From: Gordonibacter massiliensis (ex Traore et al. 2017) | Lineage (GTDB): Bacteria > Actinomycetota > Coriobacteriia > Coriobacteriales > Eggerthellaceae | Assembly (NCBI GenBank): GCA_900170005.1 | Contig: LT827128.1 | Coordinates: 186,001 to 250,000 of the forward strand | Direction of reading: 5' to 3' | Length of the DNA: 64,000 nt | In this document: one piece after another, positions 1 through 7,710 of the stretch | Numbering within the stretch: the first letter of the stretch is position 1 | How the letters are laid out: each line of letters begins with the position of its first letter | Program-made: the position numbers and the translations under genes | The notes under the pieces: generated by a model | Databases searched by the model: none | Seen by the model: the letters and a program-made list of their open reading frames with translations, nothing else | Told to the model about the DNA's origin: nothing

Positions 1-176
1 GCGCGGCGCACGGCGCCTTCGCCGGGTTCCGCGAATACGAGCCCCTTGTCCTCGAGCGCCTTCACATAGCGCTCCCCAACCTCAGCGTACCCCGCGAGGG
101 CCGCGTCCAACGCCTCGTTGCCCACCTGTGCTCCGTTCCATATGATCTTGCCGGTTGCGTTCTTCTTGCCGTCCAT
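1..176 (-). CDS. hypothetical protein, 5' part only (runs off window)
   Basis: An open minus-strand frame starts at ATG 176 and runs without a stop to the window edge (58 residues, beginning MDGKKNATGKIIWNG). No family is recognised. The visible part is charged and soluble-looking, with no membrane segment. There is no clear Shine-Dalgarno sequence in front of the ATG, so the true start could differ. The downstream part of the gene lies outside the window. Confidence 0.45.
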   Translation of the reverse strand, partial: MDGKKNATGKIIWNGAQVGNEALDAALAGYAEVGERYVKALEDKGLVFAEPGEGAVRR

Positions 177-444
177 TATAAGGTGTCGCGCCCCGCCCCG
201 CTCCGGCAATCCCGCAGGAGAAGACCGCCGGCCTTGCGCTTAGCGTTATCCCGGAAACGAGTTGCAGTCTCCCTGCGCATTCAACGCAAGCTCGGCTGCG
301 GAATCCAGTGATCTCCCGCAGTCTAACCCTTTGCGCCGCCTCGGCGTCTTCCTGCGTTCGCCGCGTATTTGGGCGCATTCGACAGCATATTCCCTCTCCG
401 CTGTTAAACCAGCATCGACATGCACCCGGCCGGGTTGTCATCCT
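177..444. other. non-coding stretch, ending in an arm of a palindromic repeat
   Basis: No convincing gene is seen. The last about 45 bases (399-444) are one arm of a REP-like repeat. They match, in inverted orientation, bases 1893-1935 and 2356-2399. This arm is directly abutted by the IS110 element. Confidence 0.6.
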
Positions 445-454
445 ATGGGACAAT

Positions 455-680
455 AGATGCGCTTTCCGATGATGAGGAGCGTCATTGGAAGAGAAGCCCC
501 GCCCTGCCGGCCGACCCGTTGTCATCCAGGCCCTCGGTGCCTTCGCTCAGGCTCGTCGCCGGCAGGCGGGGCTTCGCCGTGAAAACCGCGCGGGGGCCTT
601 CGGGGATGACTTGATAGGAGCCCGTCGGGGGGCGCCCGACATGCCATAGGATCGTCTCGCCCGGAAGCCTTCCCGCGCAA
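455..680 (+). ncRNA. candidate IS110 bridge RNA
   Basis: Two stem-loops can be read. The target-binding loop is closed by 496-515 pairing with 555-572. Its left guide GTTGTCATCC (518-527) equals the left target half. Its right guide CGCTCAGG (544-551) is the reverse complement of CCTGAGCG, the core plus right target half. A small hairpin (528-531 with 539-542) separates the guides. The donor-binding loop has ATAGGAGC (614-621), matching the element's right end (1773-1780). It also has CCATAG (644-649), the reverse complement of core plus left end (CT-ATGG). Hairpin 624-629/635-640 lies between them. A 5' stem-loop is possible around 460-482. The exact transcript ends are not known. Confidence 0.8.
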
Positions 681-701
681 CCCTTTCGGGAGGAATCCAT
701 T

Positions 702-1754
702 ATGGCAGACGGATGCAGGGTTGTCACAGGGGGCGTCGACACGCACAAGGACGCCCACGCGGCAGCGGTTCTGGACGCCGCGGGCGCGCTGCTCGGCGCG
801 CGGCCGTTCCCCGCCGACGCCGGGGGCTACGCCTCGATGCTCGCGTGGATGCGCGGGTTCGGGGAGGTCTCGGCCGTCGGCGTCGAGGGGACGGGAGGCT
901 ACGGGGCGGGGCTCGCCCGCGCGCTCGCGCTCGCAGGCGTTCCCGTCCTCGAGGTCGTCTCGCCCGACCGCTCCGAGCGGCGCCGCCGCGGCAAGGACGA
1001 CGGGTTCGACGCCGTCCAGGCGGCGCGCGCGGCGCTCGCGGGGGCCCGCTGCGCGCCGGCCAAGTCGCGGGGCCTCGAGGCCGAGGCCCTGGGCGCGCTG
1101 GAGGCAGCCTACGAGGGCGCCGTGAAGGCGAGGACGGCGGCGCTGAACGCGCTGCAGGCCCGGGTCGTCTCCCTGCCCGAGGGCATGCGCGCGCCGCTTC
1201 GGGGCATGGGGTCCTCCGAGCTCGCCCGCGCCTGCGCCTCCATGCGCCCGGGCGCGGGCGCGACGCCCGAGGCGTCCCTGCGCGCAGCCCTCCGCTCGCT
1301 CGCGCGCCGGGCGCTCGCGCTGGAGAAGGAGGCCGGGGACCTGGAGGCGAGGATCGACGCGCTCACGGAGAAGCTCGTCCCCTCGGTGCGGGCGCTCGTC
1401 GGCGCCGGCCCGCACGTCGCCGCGAGGCTCCTGCTCGCGGCGGGCGCGAACGTCTCCCGCCTGCGCTCGGAGGCGTCGTTCTCCATGCTGTGCGGGGCGA
1501 GCCCCGTCCCCGCCTCGAGCGGCAGGACCAGCCGCCACCGGCTCAGCCGGGGCGGGGACAGGCGGGCCAACTCGGCGCTCTACACCATGGCCATCACCCG
1601 CATGGCCCACGACGAGAGGACCCGCGCCTACGTCGCGCGCAGGATGTCCGAGGGCAAGACGAAGAGGGAGGCGATACGCTGCCTCAAGCGCTACATCGCC
1701 CGCGAAGCCTACCATGCCATCGTGCGGGACATGGAGGCCCCGGGGATGGCGTGA
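702..1754 (+). CDS. IS110-family transposase (bridge-RNA-guided recombinase)
   Basis: 350 residues, the usual length for the family. The N-terminal DEDD (RuvC-like) domain opens with GVDTHKDAHAAAV and continues through VEGTGGYG and DGFDAVQAARA. A helical linker follows. The C-terminal Transposase_20 domain is recognisable by GPHVAARLLLA, FSMLCGASPVPASSG and the catalytic-serine-type segment around SALYTMAITRM. The ATG at 702 has a good ribosome site (GGGAGGA, 688-694). IS110 enzymes excise the element as a circle and reinsert it at a site chosen by the bridge RNA. The frame is intact. Confidence 0.95.
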   Translation: MADGCRVVTGGVDTHKDAHAAAVLDAAGALLGARPFPADAGGYASMLAWMRGFGEVSAVGVEGTGGYGAGLARALALAGVPVLEVVSPDRSERRRRGKDDGFDAVQAARAALAGARCAPAKSRGLEAEALGALEAAYEGAVKARTAALNALQARVVSLPEGMRAPLRGMGSSELARACASMRPGAGATPEASLRAALRSLARRALALEKEAGDLEARIDALTEKLVPSVRALVGAGPHVAARLLLAAGANVSRLRSEASFSMLCGASPVPASSGRTSRHRLSRGGDRRANSALYTMAITRMAHDERTRAYVARRMSEGKTKREAIRCLKRYIAREAYHAIVRDMEAPGMA

Positions 1755-1954
1755 GAAAGCCCTCTTGACAACATAGGAGCGTCTGAGCGGAGGCGGCGCG
1801 AGCCGCCGGAGTCGAAGGATCCCGCGCGGCGACAGCCGAAGCGCTTTCGGTTGGCACCGCGCGGGATCCTTCGGCTCGCTCCGCTCGCTCAGGATGACAA
1901 CGCGCCGGCTTGCATAATGTCAATGCTGGTTTAACGGCGGAATTCTCTCGCTTT

Positions 1955-2115
1955 GCACAAAAATCACCGATGTCCCCCGCTCGAAGCGGGCTCCGGGGGC
2001 CTTCGCAACGCAAGCGCTCGTTCGCCGACTGCGTTTCCGCAGGTCGCGGAATTCCGAATAGGGCAAAGTCCCGTCGGAGGATCCGACGCTACGGGGACAT
2101 CGGTGATTTTTGTGC
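1955..2115. mobile_element. 161-bp MITE-like element with perfect 23-bp inverted ends
   Basis: The ends 1955-1977 (starting GCACAAAAATCACC) and 2093-2115 are perfect reverse complements. The interior (about 115 bp) has no convincing gene. No target duplication is obvious. The size and structure fit a non-autonomous inverted-repeat element. A structured repeat is the alternative. Confidence 0.5.
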
Positions 2116-2138
2116 TGGCGGGCTGTCCTCCGCTGCCA

Positions 2139-2399
2139 ACCGCCATCAATATTCCGCAAGCCGACGCGTTGCCGTCCTGAGCGAGCGGAGCATTCGACAG
2201 CCCGCCGGGCTGCCGAACTTCCGAGCGCGCGGAGCGGGCGCGGGGAGGCGCAGCGAAGCGGGGGCGGAGGATCCCGCGCGGCGCCAACCGAAAGCGCTCC
2301 GGCTGCCGCCGCGCGGGATCCTTCGACTCCGGCGGCTTTCGCCGCCTCCGCTCGGGATGACAGCCCGGCCGGGTGCATATCAATGCTGGTTTTACAGCG
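2139..2399. repeat. REP-like palindromic repeat, copy 2 (inverted, diverged)
   Basis: The core 2272-2322 (GGATCCCGCGCGG with its complement) is nearly the reverse complement of the core of copy 1. The right arm 2356-2399 matches 399-444 inverted. The left arm (2139-2190) is recognisable but diverged. Its version of the IS110 target reads CC instead of CT at the core. Confidence 0.65.
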
Positions 2400-2772
2400 G
2401 ATGCTGACCACGTGTGGCTGGCTGGTTGGGCGAAAACTCCGCAAGGCCCACTGCATCGCAGCACCTTTAAGGCTGCGGCAGAAGAAAACATCCAGCAAAG
2501 GCTGGGCGTCTAGCTGCAACGAGGCGACGGGGGAAGGGGGCTTTCTTCTTTGCCGGTCCTGCGTTCGTACACGGGCTAGATGAGTCGCAGTCGTGTTGCG
2601 GTGATGGAAGAAGAATCGTCGCGCGGGTGCGGTGGTGCGCTCGCTGCGCTTCTTTCGTTGTCCGGTTCGCCGCGCCGGGCGGACAGCAGCCCGCCTCTGC
2701 GGGGACGGTGTCTTTTCGGCGGGCGTCGTTTGCATGGTAAACTAGCTTGAGGAACAGCGGAAAGGGGATCCC

Positions 2773-3051
2773 ATGGTCGAAGTGCCCGTCGAGCGGCGGT
2801 TTCGCGGGTCGGTTCGGTTGGTGACGCTGCATTTGTGGCGCGTGGCGAAGTCGACCGACGTCGAGGACGGGTTCGCGGCTGCGCGCGATCGGGGGATGCT
2901 CGAGCCAAAGCACGAGGCGTTCGTGCGCGCCTGCTTCGCGCTCGACGAGCGTCTGGAGGCGGGCGAGCCCCTCGACGAGCCGATCACCATGGACATGGTG
3001 GACGAGCTGCAGCTCTGCGCCATCCGCCTCAACACGGCCGACCCGGCTTAG
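2773..3051 (+). CDS. hypothetical protein (92 aa)
   Basis: The start ATG 2773 follows AAAGGGG at 2761-2767. The protein is a small soluble, largely helical, acidic protein with no membrane segment or Cys motif and no family that can be named. It ends 10 bases before the stop of the convergent gene at 3061. Coding is supported by the ribosome site and GC-rich third codon positions. Confidence 0.6.
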   Translation: MVEVPVERRFRGSVRLVTLHLWRVAKSTDVEDGFAAARDRGMLEPKHEAFVRACFALDERLEAGEPLDEPITMDMVDELQLCAIRLNTADPA

Positions 3052-3060
3052 CGAATCGGG

Positions 3061-3519
3061 CTAGTCGTAGTAGCCCCGATCGAACGCGGCGTCCTTCATG
3101 CCGCAGCCGCCCTGGTAGCAGGTGGGCCGGAAGTCCAGGACGCGCTTGGCTATCTCGGGTTGCGTGCGCAGCTTCACCAGCATGTTGTACACCGCCGCCC
3201 CGTCGATGGCGACGATGCGATCGTTCTTCGACTTCATGGCGTAGTACACGTCGGCGGCCGTGTGCCCCTCGATGCTGATGGGGTTCTCCACCGCGTCGAA
3301 GTATCGCGGCTCGGGCAGGTCGAGGTAGGCGCAGAACTCCCGGTAGATGTCGTCGTTCTCGGGGGCGAAGAGCGTTTTGCGGTAGTCGGGCCGGTGCGCG
3401 AGGCACGAGGTCTCCTCGGTGAGCTCGGCGTCCAGCGCGGCGAAGTATTCGAGCGCCGCCTGCCCCCGTTGCGCCGTGCCCTCGGCGATCATCCGCTGCT
3501 CGCGTTCGTAAGCTCCCAT
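3061..3519 (-). CDS. hypothetical protein (152 aa)
   Basis: A soluble protein with a charged N-terminal half and a C-terminal tail containing CYQGGCGM. The two close cysteines near the C terminus could bind metal or form a disulfide, which is inference. The start at 3519 is preceded on the minus strand by GCGAGG. It is transcribed convergently to the small gene before it and divergently from the radical SAM gene. No family is recognised. Confidence 0.65.
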   Translation of the reverse strand: MGAYEREQRMIAEGTAQRGQAALEYFAALDAELTEETSCLAHRPDYRKTLFAPENDDIYREFCAYLDLPEPRYFDAVENPISIEGHTAADVYYAMKSKNDRIVAIDGAAVYNMLVKLRTQPEIAKRVLDFRPTCYQGGCGMKDAAFDRGYYD

Positions 3520-3697
3520 GACTGCCTCGCTTTCGGGGTCGATTCCCGTTCTGGCACCATCTTAAGGTTCAACCGAGGGTTGTCAAGCGCATCGCGGCTC
3601 CGGACGACAGCCGTTACCTTCCTCGAATTGTGCGCCCGGATGCGCGGCGGTACAATGAAGGCGCGCAAGCCGCCGCCTCAAGGTAAAGGAGCGCCTC

Positions 3698-4576
3698 ATG
3701 CACACGCCGAAGCACCTGCATCGACCGCCTCACGAGTACGCCTCGGCCATGCTGGAGGTCACGAAGGGCTGCACCCACAACAAGTGCCTGTTCTGCAACC
3801 TGTACCAGGGCGTCGAATTCCAGCTCGTCCCCCTCGATCACGTGATCGAGGATCTCGACGAGATAGCGTCCGTCGAGCGCAGTCCCCATCGCGTCCTGTT
3901 CGTCGGAGGCAACCCCATGGGCCTGCCCAACGCCAGGCTCGTGCCGCTGCTCGAGCTCGTTCGCGAGAAACTGCCCTCGGTGAGCGAAGTCGGCGGCTAC
4001 CTGCGCACGGCCGACGTCAAGCTGAAGAGCGACGCGGATCTGGCCGAGATGGCGGCCATGGGCGTGACGGACGTGACGCTCGGCACCGAATGCGGCTGGG
4101 ATCCTGCGCTCGAACGCATGCGCAAGGGGCACACGGCGGCCGATATCCTGGAGCAATGCCCGCGCCTCGAGGCGGCGGGCATCAAGTACTCGCTGTTCTA
4201 CCTGGGCGGTTTCGCGGGGGCCGGGAAGTGCGAGGAGTCGGCGCGGGAGTCCGCCAAAGTGTTCAGCCAGCTGCATCCGGTGCGCATCACCATCATGACG
4301 ATGACGCCGTATCCCGGCTGCAAGCTGCGCGAGGAGGTGGAGAGCGGGACGTTCGAGCTCGCGCCCGAGTCCGAGGTCATGCGCGACGTGGCCACGTTCA
4401 TAGCCAACCTCTCCTGCGACACCCTCATCGTGGGCTCGCACGATTCGAACCTGTTCCGCATCGACGGCGTGCTGCCCCGCGACCGCGAGGGCATCGTGGC
4501 CACGCTCGAGATGCGCCAAAGGCAGACGGACGACGAGGCGCTGGCGCCGTTGCGGATGAAGATGCTCGCGATGTGA
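3698..4576 (+). CDS. radical SAM protein
   Basis: 292 residues. The iron-sulfur motif is C25-x4-C30-x2-C33 (GCTHNKCLFCNLY), the spacing variant found in a group of uncharacterised radical SAM proteins. A GGNPMG segment matches the SAM-binding glycine motif. The rest (LRTADVKLKS, LGTECGWD, SLFYLGGF, MTMTPYPGCKL) fits the TIM-barrel core of Elp3/HemN-like enzymes. There is no extra C-terminal cluster domain. The start ATG is preceded by AAAGGAG. It looks monocistronic. The substrate is unknown. Confidence 0.85.
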   Translation: MHTPKHLHRPPHEYASAMLEVTKGCTHNKCLFCNLYQGVEFQLVPLDHVIEDLDEIASVERSPHRVLFVGGNPMGLPNARLVPLLELVREKLPSVSEVGGYLRTADVKLKSDADLAEMAAMGVTDVTLGTECGWDPALERMRKGHTAADILEQCPRLEAAGIKYSLFYLGGFAGAGKCEESARESAKVFSQLHPVRITIMTMTPYPGCKLREEVESGTFELAPESEVMRDVATFIANLSCDTLIVGSHDSNLFRIDGVLPRDREGIVATLEMRQRQTDDEALAPLRMKMLAM

Positions 4577-4951
4577 TCGCCAGGGAGCGGGAGATGGCGA
4601 TTCTGGCGGACGCTCTCGATTGGCCTTCGCGGCGGGGGGCGGTGCGCGGTCGGTATGGTACAATGGTCGTCGTCCGGCGAGTGGTGTTCGCTCGTCATAG
4701 CTGAACGGTAGAAACGTCAAAAAACTGTCTTCCCGAAGGTCGCAAGGCGCGTTCATGTCGGCGCGCTCCGAACGCACGAGGGTCGCAAGGCTTGTCAGCA
4801 AGGCCGGCCGCAGGGCCTTTATCTTGTCTGCGGCGTCAATCGAAGGCGATGCGACGGTTCGGCTTCGCCTGCGCCATCGCGGCGCGGCGGGTTCGTCGCA
4901 GGCCGACCGGTTGCGGACGTACTGCTCAATTCGAAAAAGGAGAACGAGACG
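4577..4951. other. 375-bp intergenic region
   Basis: No gene is seen. The motif GGTCGCAAGGC occurs twice (4738-4748 and 4781-4791), and a G+C-rich hairpin-prone stretch lies near 4800-4820. It is probably the promoter and leader of the FKBP isomerase gene. Confidence 0.4.
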
Positions 4952-5470
4952 ATGCAACTAGGCTCCACGGTAACCCTCACCTACACGGGCAAGCTCGAAG
5001 ACGGCACGGTTTTCGGCTTCGCCACCGAAGAGAAGCCCATGAAGTTCCAGACGGGCATGGACATGACCATCGACGGCTTCGAGAAGGCCGTGCTGGAGAT
5101 GAACGAGGTCGGCGAGAAGAAGACGTTCGTCGTCGACGAGTACGGTGCGTACGGCGAGTACCTCGAAGGCCATGTGGCCAAGATCCCGCTCGAGCAGATT
5201 CCCGTGAACGACGTCAAGGTGGGGAAGCGCATCATGCTGGCGAGCGGCGAGGACGGCTCGCCGATGCCCGCCACCGTTCTGGAGATCGAAGCGGGTGTGG
5301 TCACGTTCGATTTGAACCACCCGCTGGCAGGGAAGAGCCTTACGTTCGAGGTGGAGCTGCTGGAGATCGAAGAAGCGCCCGAGGACTTCGTGTCGGCCGC
5401 CGAAAAGGCGCGTCACCTGAAGGAGCAGTCGAAGCTCCTGGGCGGCGACCAGGGCGAGGATTACCGCTAA
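4952..5470 (+). CDS. FKBP-type peptidyl-prolyl isomerase, SlyD-like
   Basis: 172 residues, cytoplasmic. The FKBP strand VTLTYTGKLEDGTVF opens the protein. An insert-in-flap region follows (EYGAYGEYLEGHVAKIPLEQIP), then the SlyD-type closing motif FDLNHPLAGKSLTFEVELL. SlyD proteins are prolyl isomerase chaperones, often metal-binding through a His/Cys tail. Here the tail is charged (EDFVSAAEKARHLKEQSK) and lacks the His/Cys-rich end, so a metal role is not supported. The ribosome site AAAAAGGAG precedes ATG 4952. A second, more divergent FKBP gene occurs at 32.8 kb in the molybdoenzyme island. Confidence 0.9.
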   Translation: MQLGSTVTLTYTGKLEDGTVFGFATEEKPMKFQTGMDMTIDGFEKAVLEMNEVGEKKTFVVDEYGAYGEYLEGHVAKIPLEQIPVNDVKVGKRIMLASGEDGSPMPATVLEIEAGVVTFDLNHPLAGKSLTFEVELLEIEEAPEDFVSAAEKARHLKEQSKLLGGDQGEDYR

Positions 5471-5687
5471 GGCGGACGGCTTTGCAAGGGCGTTTGCATC
5501 CTTCGTAGGGGCGGCCTGCTAGCCGCCCGGCACGATGGGACGCGTGTGGGAAAAGGCGTGGCGGGCGCACGAGGGTCTTGCAGGAGGCCCCGGTGCGCCC
5601 GCCACCTGTGTTTTCAGGCTGGAAGCGTTCGCGCCGGGCAGACAGCAGCCCGCCCTTGCGAAGGTCGTCGGTCGTCCCGAGCGCACG

Positions 5688-7298
5688 TCACGCCCGTGCC
5701 GCGCACCAGGCGCAGGCGCTCGGCGCGGCGGCTATGCCGCCGAGGGCGCTCTCGCGCAGCTCGAAGGGCAGCGCCCGCCCGACGGCGTCCATCGCGGCCA
5801 CCGTTTCGTCGAAGCCCACGAGGTTGCCCACGCCGGCAAGCGCGATCTGCGCGCTCACGAGCGCGGTGGCGGCTGCCGTTGCGTTGCGCTTCTGACAGGG
5901 CACCTCCACCAGGCCGCCCACCGGGTCGCACACCAGCCCCATAAGCGAGGAGAGGGCGTTCGCGGCGGCGTCGAGCGTCTGCGCCGGCGTGCCGCCCGCC
6001 ATTTCCACGGCGGCTGCGGCGGCCATGGCGGCGGCCGCTCCGATCTCGGCCTGGCAGCCTCCCTCGGCACCCGACACCGTGGCGTTGCGGGCTACGAGGT
6101 AGCCCACGGCGCCTGCGGCCAGAAGCCCGCGCCTGAGCGTGGCGGCGTCCAGGCCACGCTCCTGCTCCAACGCCAGCAGCACGCCCGGCACGACGCCGGC
6201 CGAACCGGCGGTGGGGGCGGCCACGATGCGCCCCATGGACGCGTTCGTCTCCAGCACGGCCAGCGCGTATTCCATGGCGGCGCCCGTGAGGCCGTCGACG
6301 ACCGCGCCGCCACGCTCGCGCGCTCGCCTCGCGTCGCGAGCCTCGCCCCCGATGAGCCCGCCCATGGAGGGTGCGGGCTCGCGCAGCGGCTCGGTCGCCG
6401 AAGCCCGCATGACCGCGAGCGCCCGGTCGGCGTAGGACTCGGCTTCGCAGGCCCGCCCGTCGAGGGCGGCGAGCGCCTCCTCGCGGGCCATGAACGCCCC
6501 TGCGAGCGTGGTGCCCTGCTCGGCGCATCGCTGTAGCAGCTCCGTGCCCGAAGCGAAGTCGCGCGCGGCGAAGAGCTCCTCTGCGCGCTCTATAGAAGCG
6601 CCTTCCGCCGCGTGCGCCCCGGCGGGGGCGTCGGCGGGCACGATGCGCACGTCGCGCACGGCGGGGTGCCGCTCGATGGCGGCCTTCGCCTCGGCGGGCG
6701 CGGCGCCGTCCAGCTCCATGACGGTGAACGCCTCCGACCCGCGTCGCGTGCGGTACATGCGCGCGGTGGCGATGTTCACCGCGCAGTCCGAGAAGCAGCC
6801 GGCGATGTGCGCCAGCACGCCCGTTTCGTCGCGCTGGCGCACGACGACGCTCGTATGCTCCCCGGTGACGTTCACGTCGATGCCGTCGATGCGTTCGATG
6901 ACGGCCGCGCCGCCTCCCACGCTCGCGCCTCGCACCTCCAGCACGTTGCCCTGCGCGTCCTCGATGCGCATGTCGACCGTGTTTGGGTGATCGACCTGCG
7001 CGTCGGGGTCGCAGGTGAACGAGAAGGACAGGCCGGCTGTGCGGGCCAGCTCGAACGAGTCGCGCACGCTCAAGTCGTCGGGGGCCAGTCCCAGGAGCCC
7101 GGCCACGAGCGCCTTGTCGGTGCCGTGCCCCGACTGCGTGTGCGCGAACGACCCGTACAGCGTGAACGCCGCCCGCACGGGTTCCGTGGCCAAGAGGCTG
7201 CGCGCCATCCGCGCGATGCGCAGCGCCCCGGCGGTGTGCGAGCTCGAAGGGCCCACCATGATGGGGCCGACGATGTCGGAAAAGCCGAACGTTTCCAT
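5688..7298 (-). CDS. sdaA: L-serine ammonia-lyase (single-chain, iron-sulfur)
   Basis: 536 residues, single-chain form. The beta domain begins with GFSDIVGPIMVGPSSSHT (16-22 is the conserved GPSSSHT). An ACT-like segment (TSVVVRQRDETGVLAHIAG) may sense serine. The alpha domain carries the cluster and active-site motifs GGCQAEIGAA and CDPVGGLVEVPCQKRNA. The enzyme deaminates L-serine to pyruvate and ammonia through a [4Fe-4S] cluster, in the cytoplasm. It lies alone on the minus strand, with no neighbour in an obvious operon. Confidence 0.93.
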   Translation of the reverse strand: METFGFSDIVGPIMVGPSSSHTAGALRIARMARSLLATEPVRAAFTLYGSFAHTQSGHGTDKALVAGLLGLAPDDLSVRDSFELARTAGLSFSFTCDPDAQVDHPNTVDMRIEDAQGNVLEVRGASVGGGAAVIERIDGIDVNVTGEHTSVVVRQRDETGVLAHIAGCFSDCAVNIATARMYRTRRGSEAFTVMELDGAAPAEAKAAIERHPAVRDVRIVPADAPAGAHAAEGASIERAEELFAARDFASGTELLQRCAEQGTTLAGAFMAREEALAALDGRACEAESYADRALAVMRASATEPLREPAPSMGGLIGGEARDARRARERGGAVVDGLTGAAMEYALAVLETNASMGRIVAAPTAGSAGVVPGVLLALEQERGLDAATLRRGLLAAGAVGYLVARNATVSGAEGGCQAEIGAAAAMAAAAAVEMAGGTPAQTLDAAANALSSLMGLVCDPVGGLVEVPCQKRNATAAATALVSAQIALAGVGNLVGFDETVAAMDAVGRALPFELRESALGGIAAAPSACAWCAARA

Positions 7299-7710
7299 GC
7301 GCGTCCTTTCGCGGTTCTTCGTGCGGGAGGGGCTGTGTCAAAAGCGTCGTTTTCGCTGATCGTGTAGGGCAAGGGCTCTGCCCTTGCCGCTCGGCAAGCA
7401 GCGTTTCCGCAGGTAGACGGCAAGGGCAGAGCCCTTGCCCTACGGAACGGTCAACGCGAACGAGCGTTTTGGCAGCTTTCGATACAGCCTCCATTCGCTG
7501 CCATGGTAGCGCAAAGCGGGTTCGAGCGCCCCGCAGACCGTTCATTTCGTGAGATTCCACGACGAAACGGCTGCGGGGGTGCAAGGGCCTGGCGGGCACC
7601 GCTATACTGGTGGCATCGTCGCCGGGCTTCGGGCCTTGGCGGAATTCCGATACGACAGAGACGAACGGAGGCGCCCCGGGCGGGGCGTCGTGCGGCGAAG
7701 GAGCGAGGCA
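7299..7710. other. 412-bp divergent intergenic region with a palindromic repeat
   Basis: It separates the divergent serine dehydratase and pyrophosphatase genes. It contains a perfect 26-bp inverted repeat (7364-7389 and 7418-7443). Each arm also contains a self-complementary GGCAAGGGC..GCCCTTGCC. An in-frame extension of the pyrophosphatase reading frame back to 7549 exists, but it has no ribosome site. Confidence 0.5.
7364..7443. repeat. palindromic intergenic repeat (26-bp arms)
   Basis: The arms 7364-7389 and 7418-7443 are perfect reverse complements around a 28-base loop. The sequence GTAGGGCAAGGGC is typical of dispersed REP-type repeats. No T-run follows, so it is not called a terminator. 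Confidence 0.6.

Larger units (their letters stand above)
445..1784 (+). mobile_element. IS110-family insertion sequence, complete
   Basis: Removing 445-1784 restores a continuous repeat sequence, GTTGTCATC-CT-GAGCGG, so the ends can be set to the base. A CT core dinucleotide stands at 443-444 and again at 1783-1784. There are no terminal inverted repeats and no longer target duplication, as is usual for IS110. The layout is a long non-coding left end (257 bp), one transposase gene and a short right end (30 bp). This is the organisation of the IS110/IS621 group, whose left end encodes a bridge RNA. The intact frame and ends suggest a mobile copy. Confidence 0.88.
399..1935. repeat. REP-like palindromic repeat, copy 1, split by the IS110 element
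   Basis: The left arm (399-444) and the remainder (1785-1935) rejoin to one imperfect palindrome of about 195 bp once the IS element is removed. Its ends are inverted copies of each other: GTTAAACCAGCAT, then a CCGGC-rich stretch, then TTGTCATCCT. Its core (1815-1870) is a hairpin bounded by GGATCCCGCGCGG and its reverse complement. A second, diverged and oppositely oriented copy lies at 2139-2399. Such repeats are probably dispersed in the genome. Confidence 0.75.
1785..2772. other. about 1 kb of repeats without a credible gene
   Basis: The stretch holds the rest of repeat copy 1 (to 1935), an inverted-end element (1955-2115) and repeat copy 2 (about 2139-2399). A G+C-rich spacer follows (2400-2772). 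Open frames here read through palindromes on both strands and have no ribosome sites, so none is called. Confidence 0.6.

Noticed and set aside
522-1715. Long open frame antisense to the IS110 transposase
   Set aside because: It is a G+C-driven shadow of the transposase: Arg/Gly/Ala-rich, with no ribosome site. The + strand frame has the family motifs.
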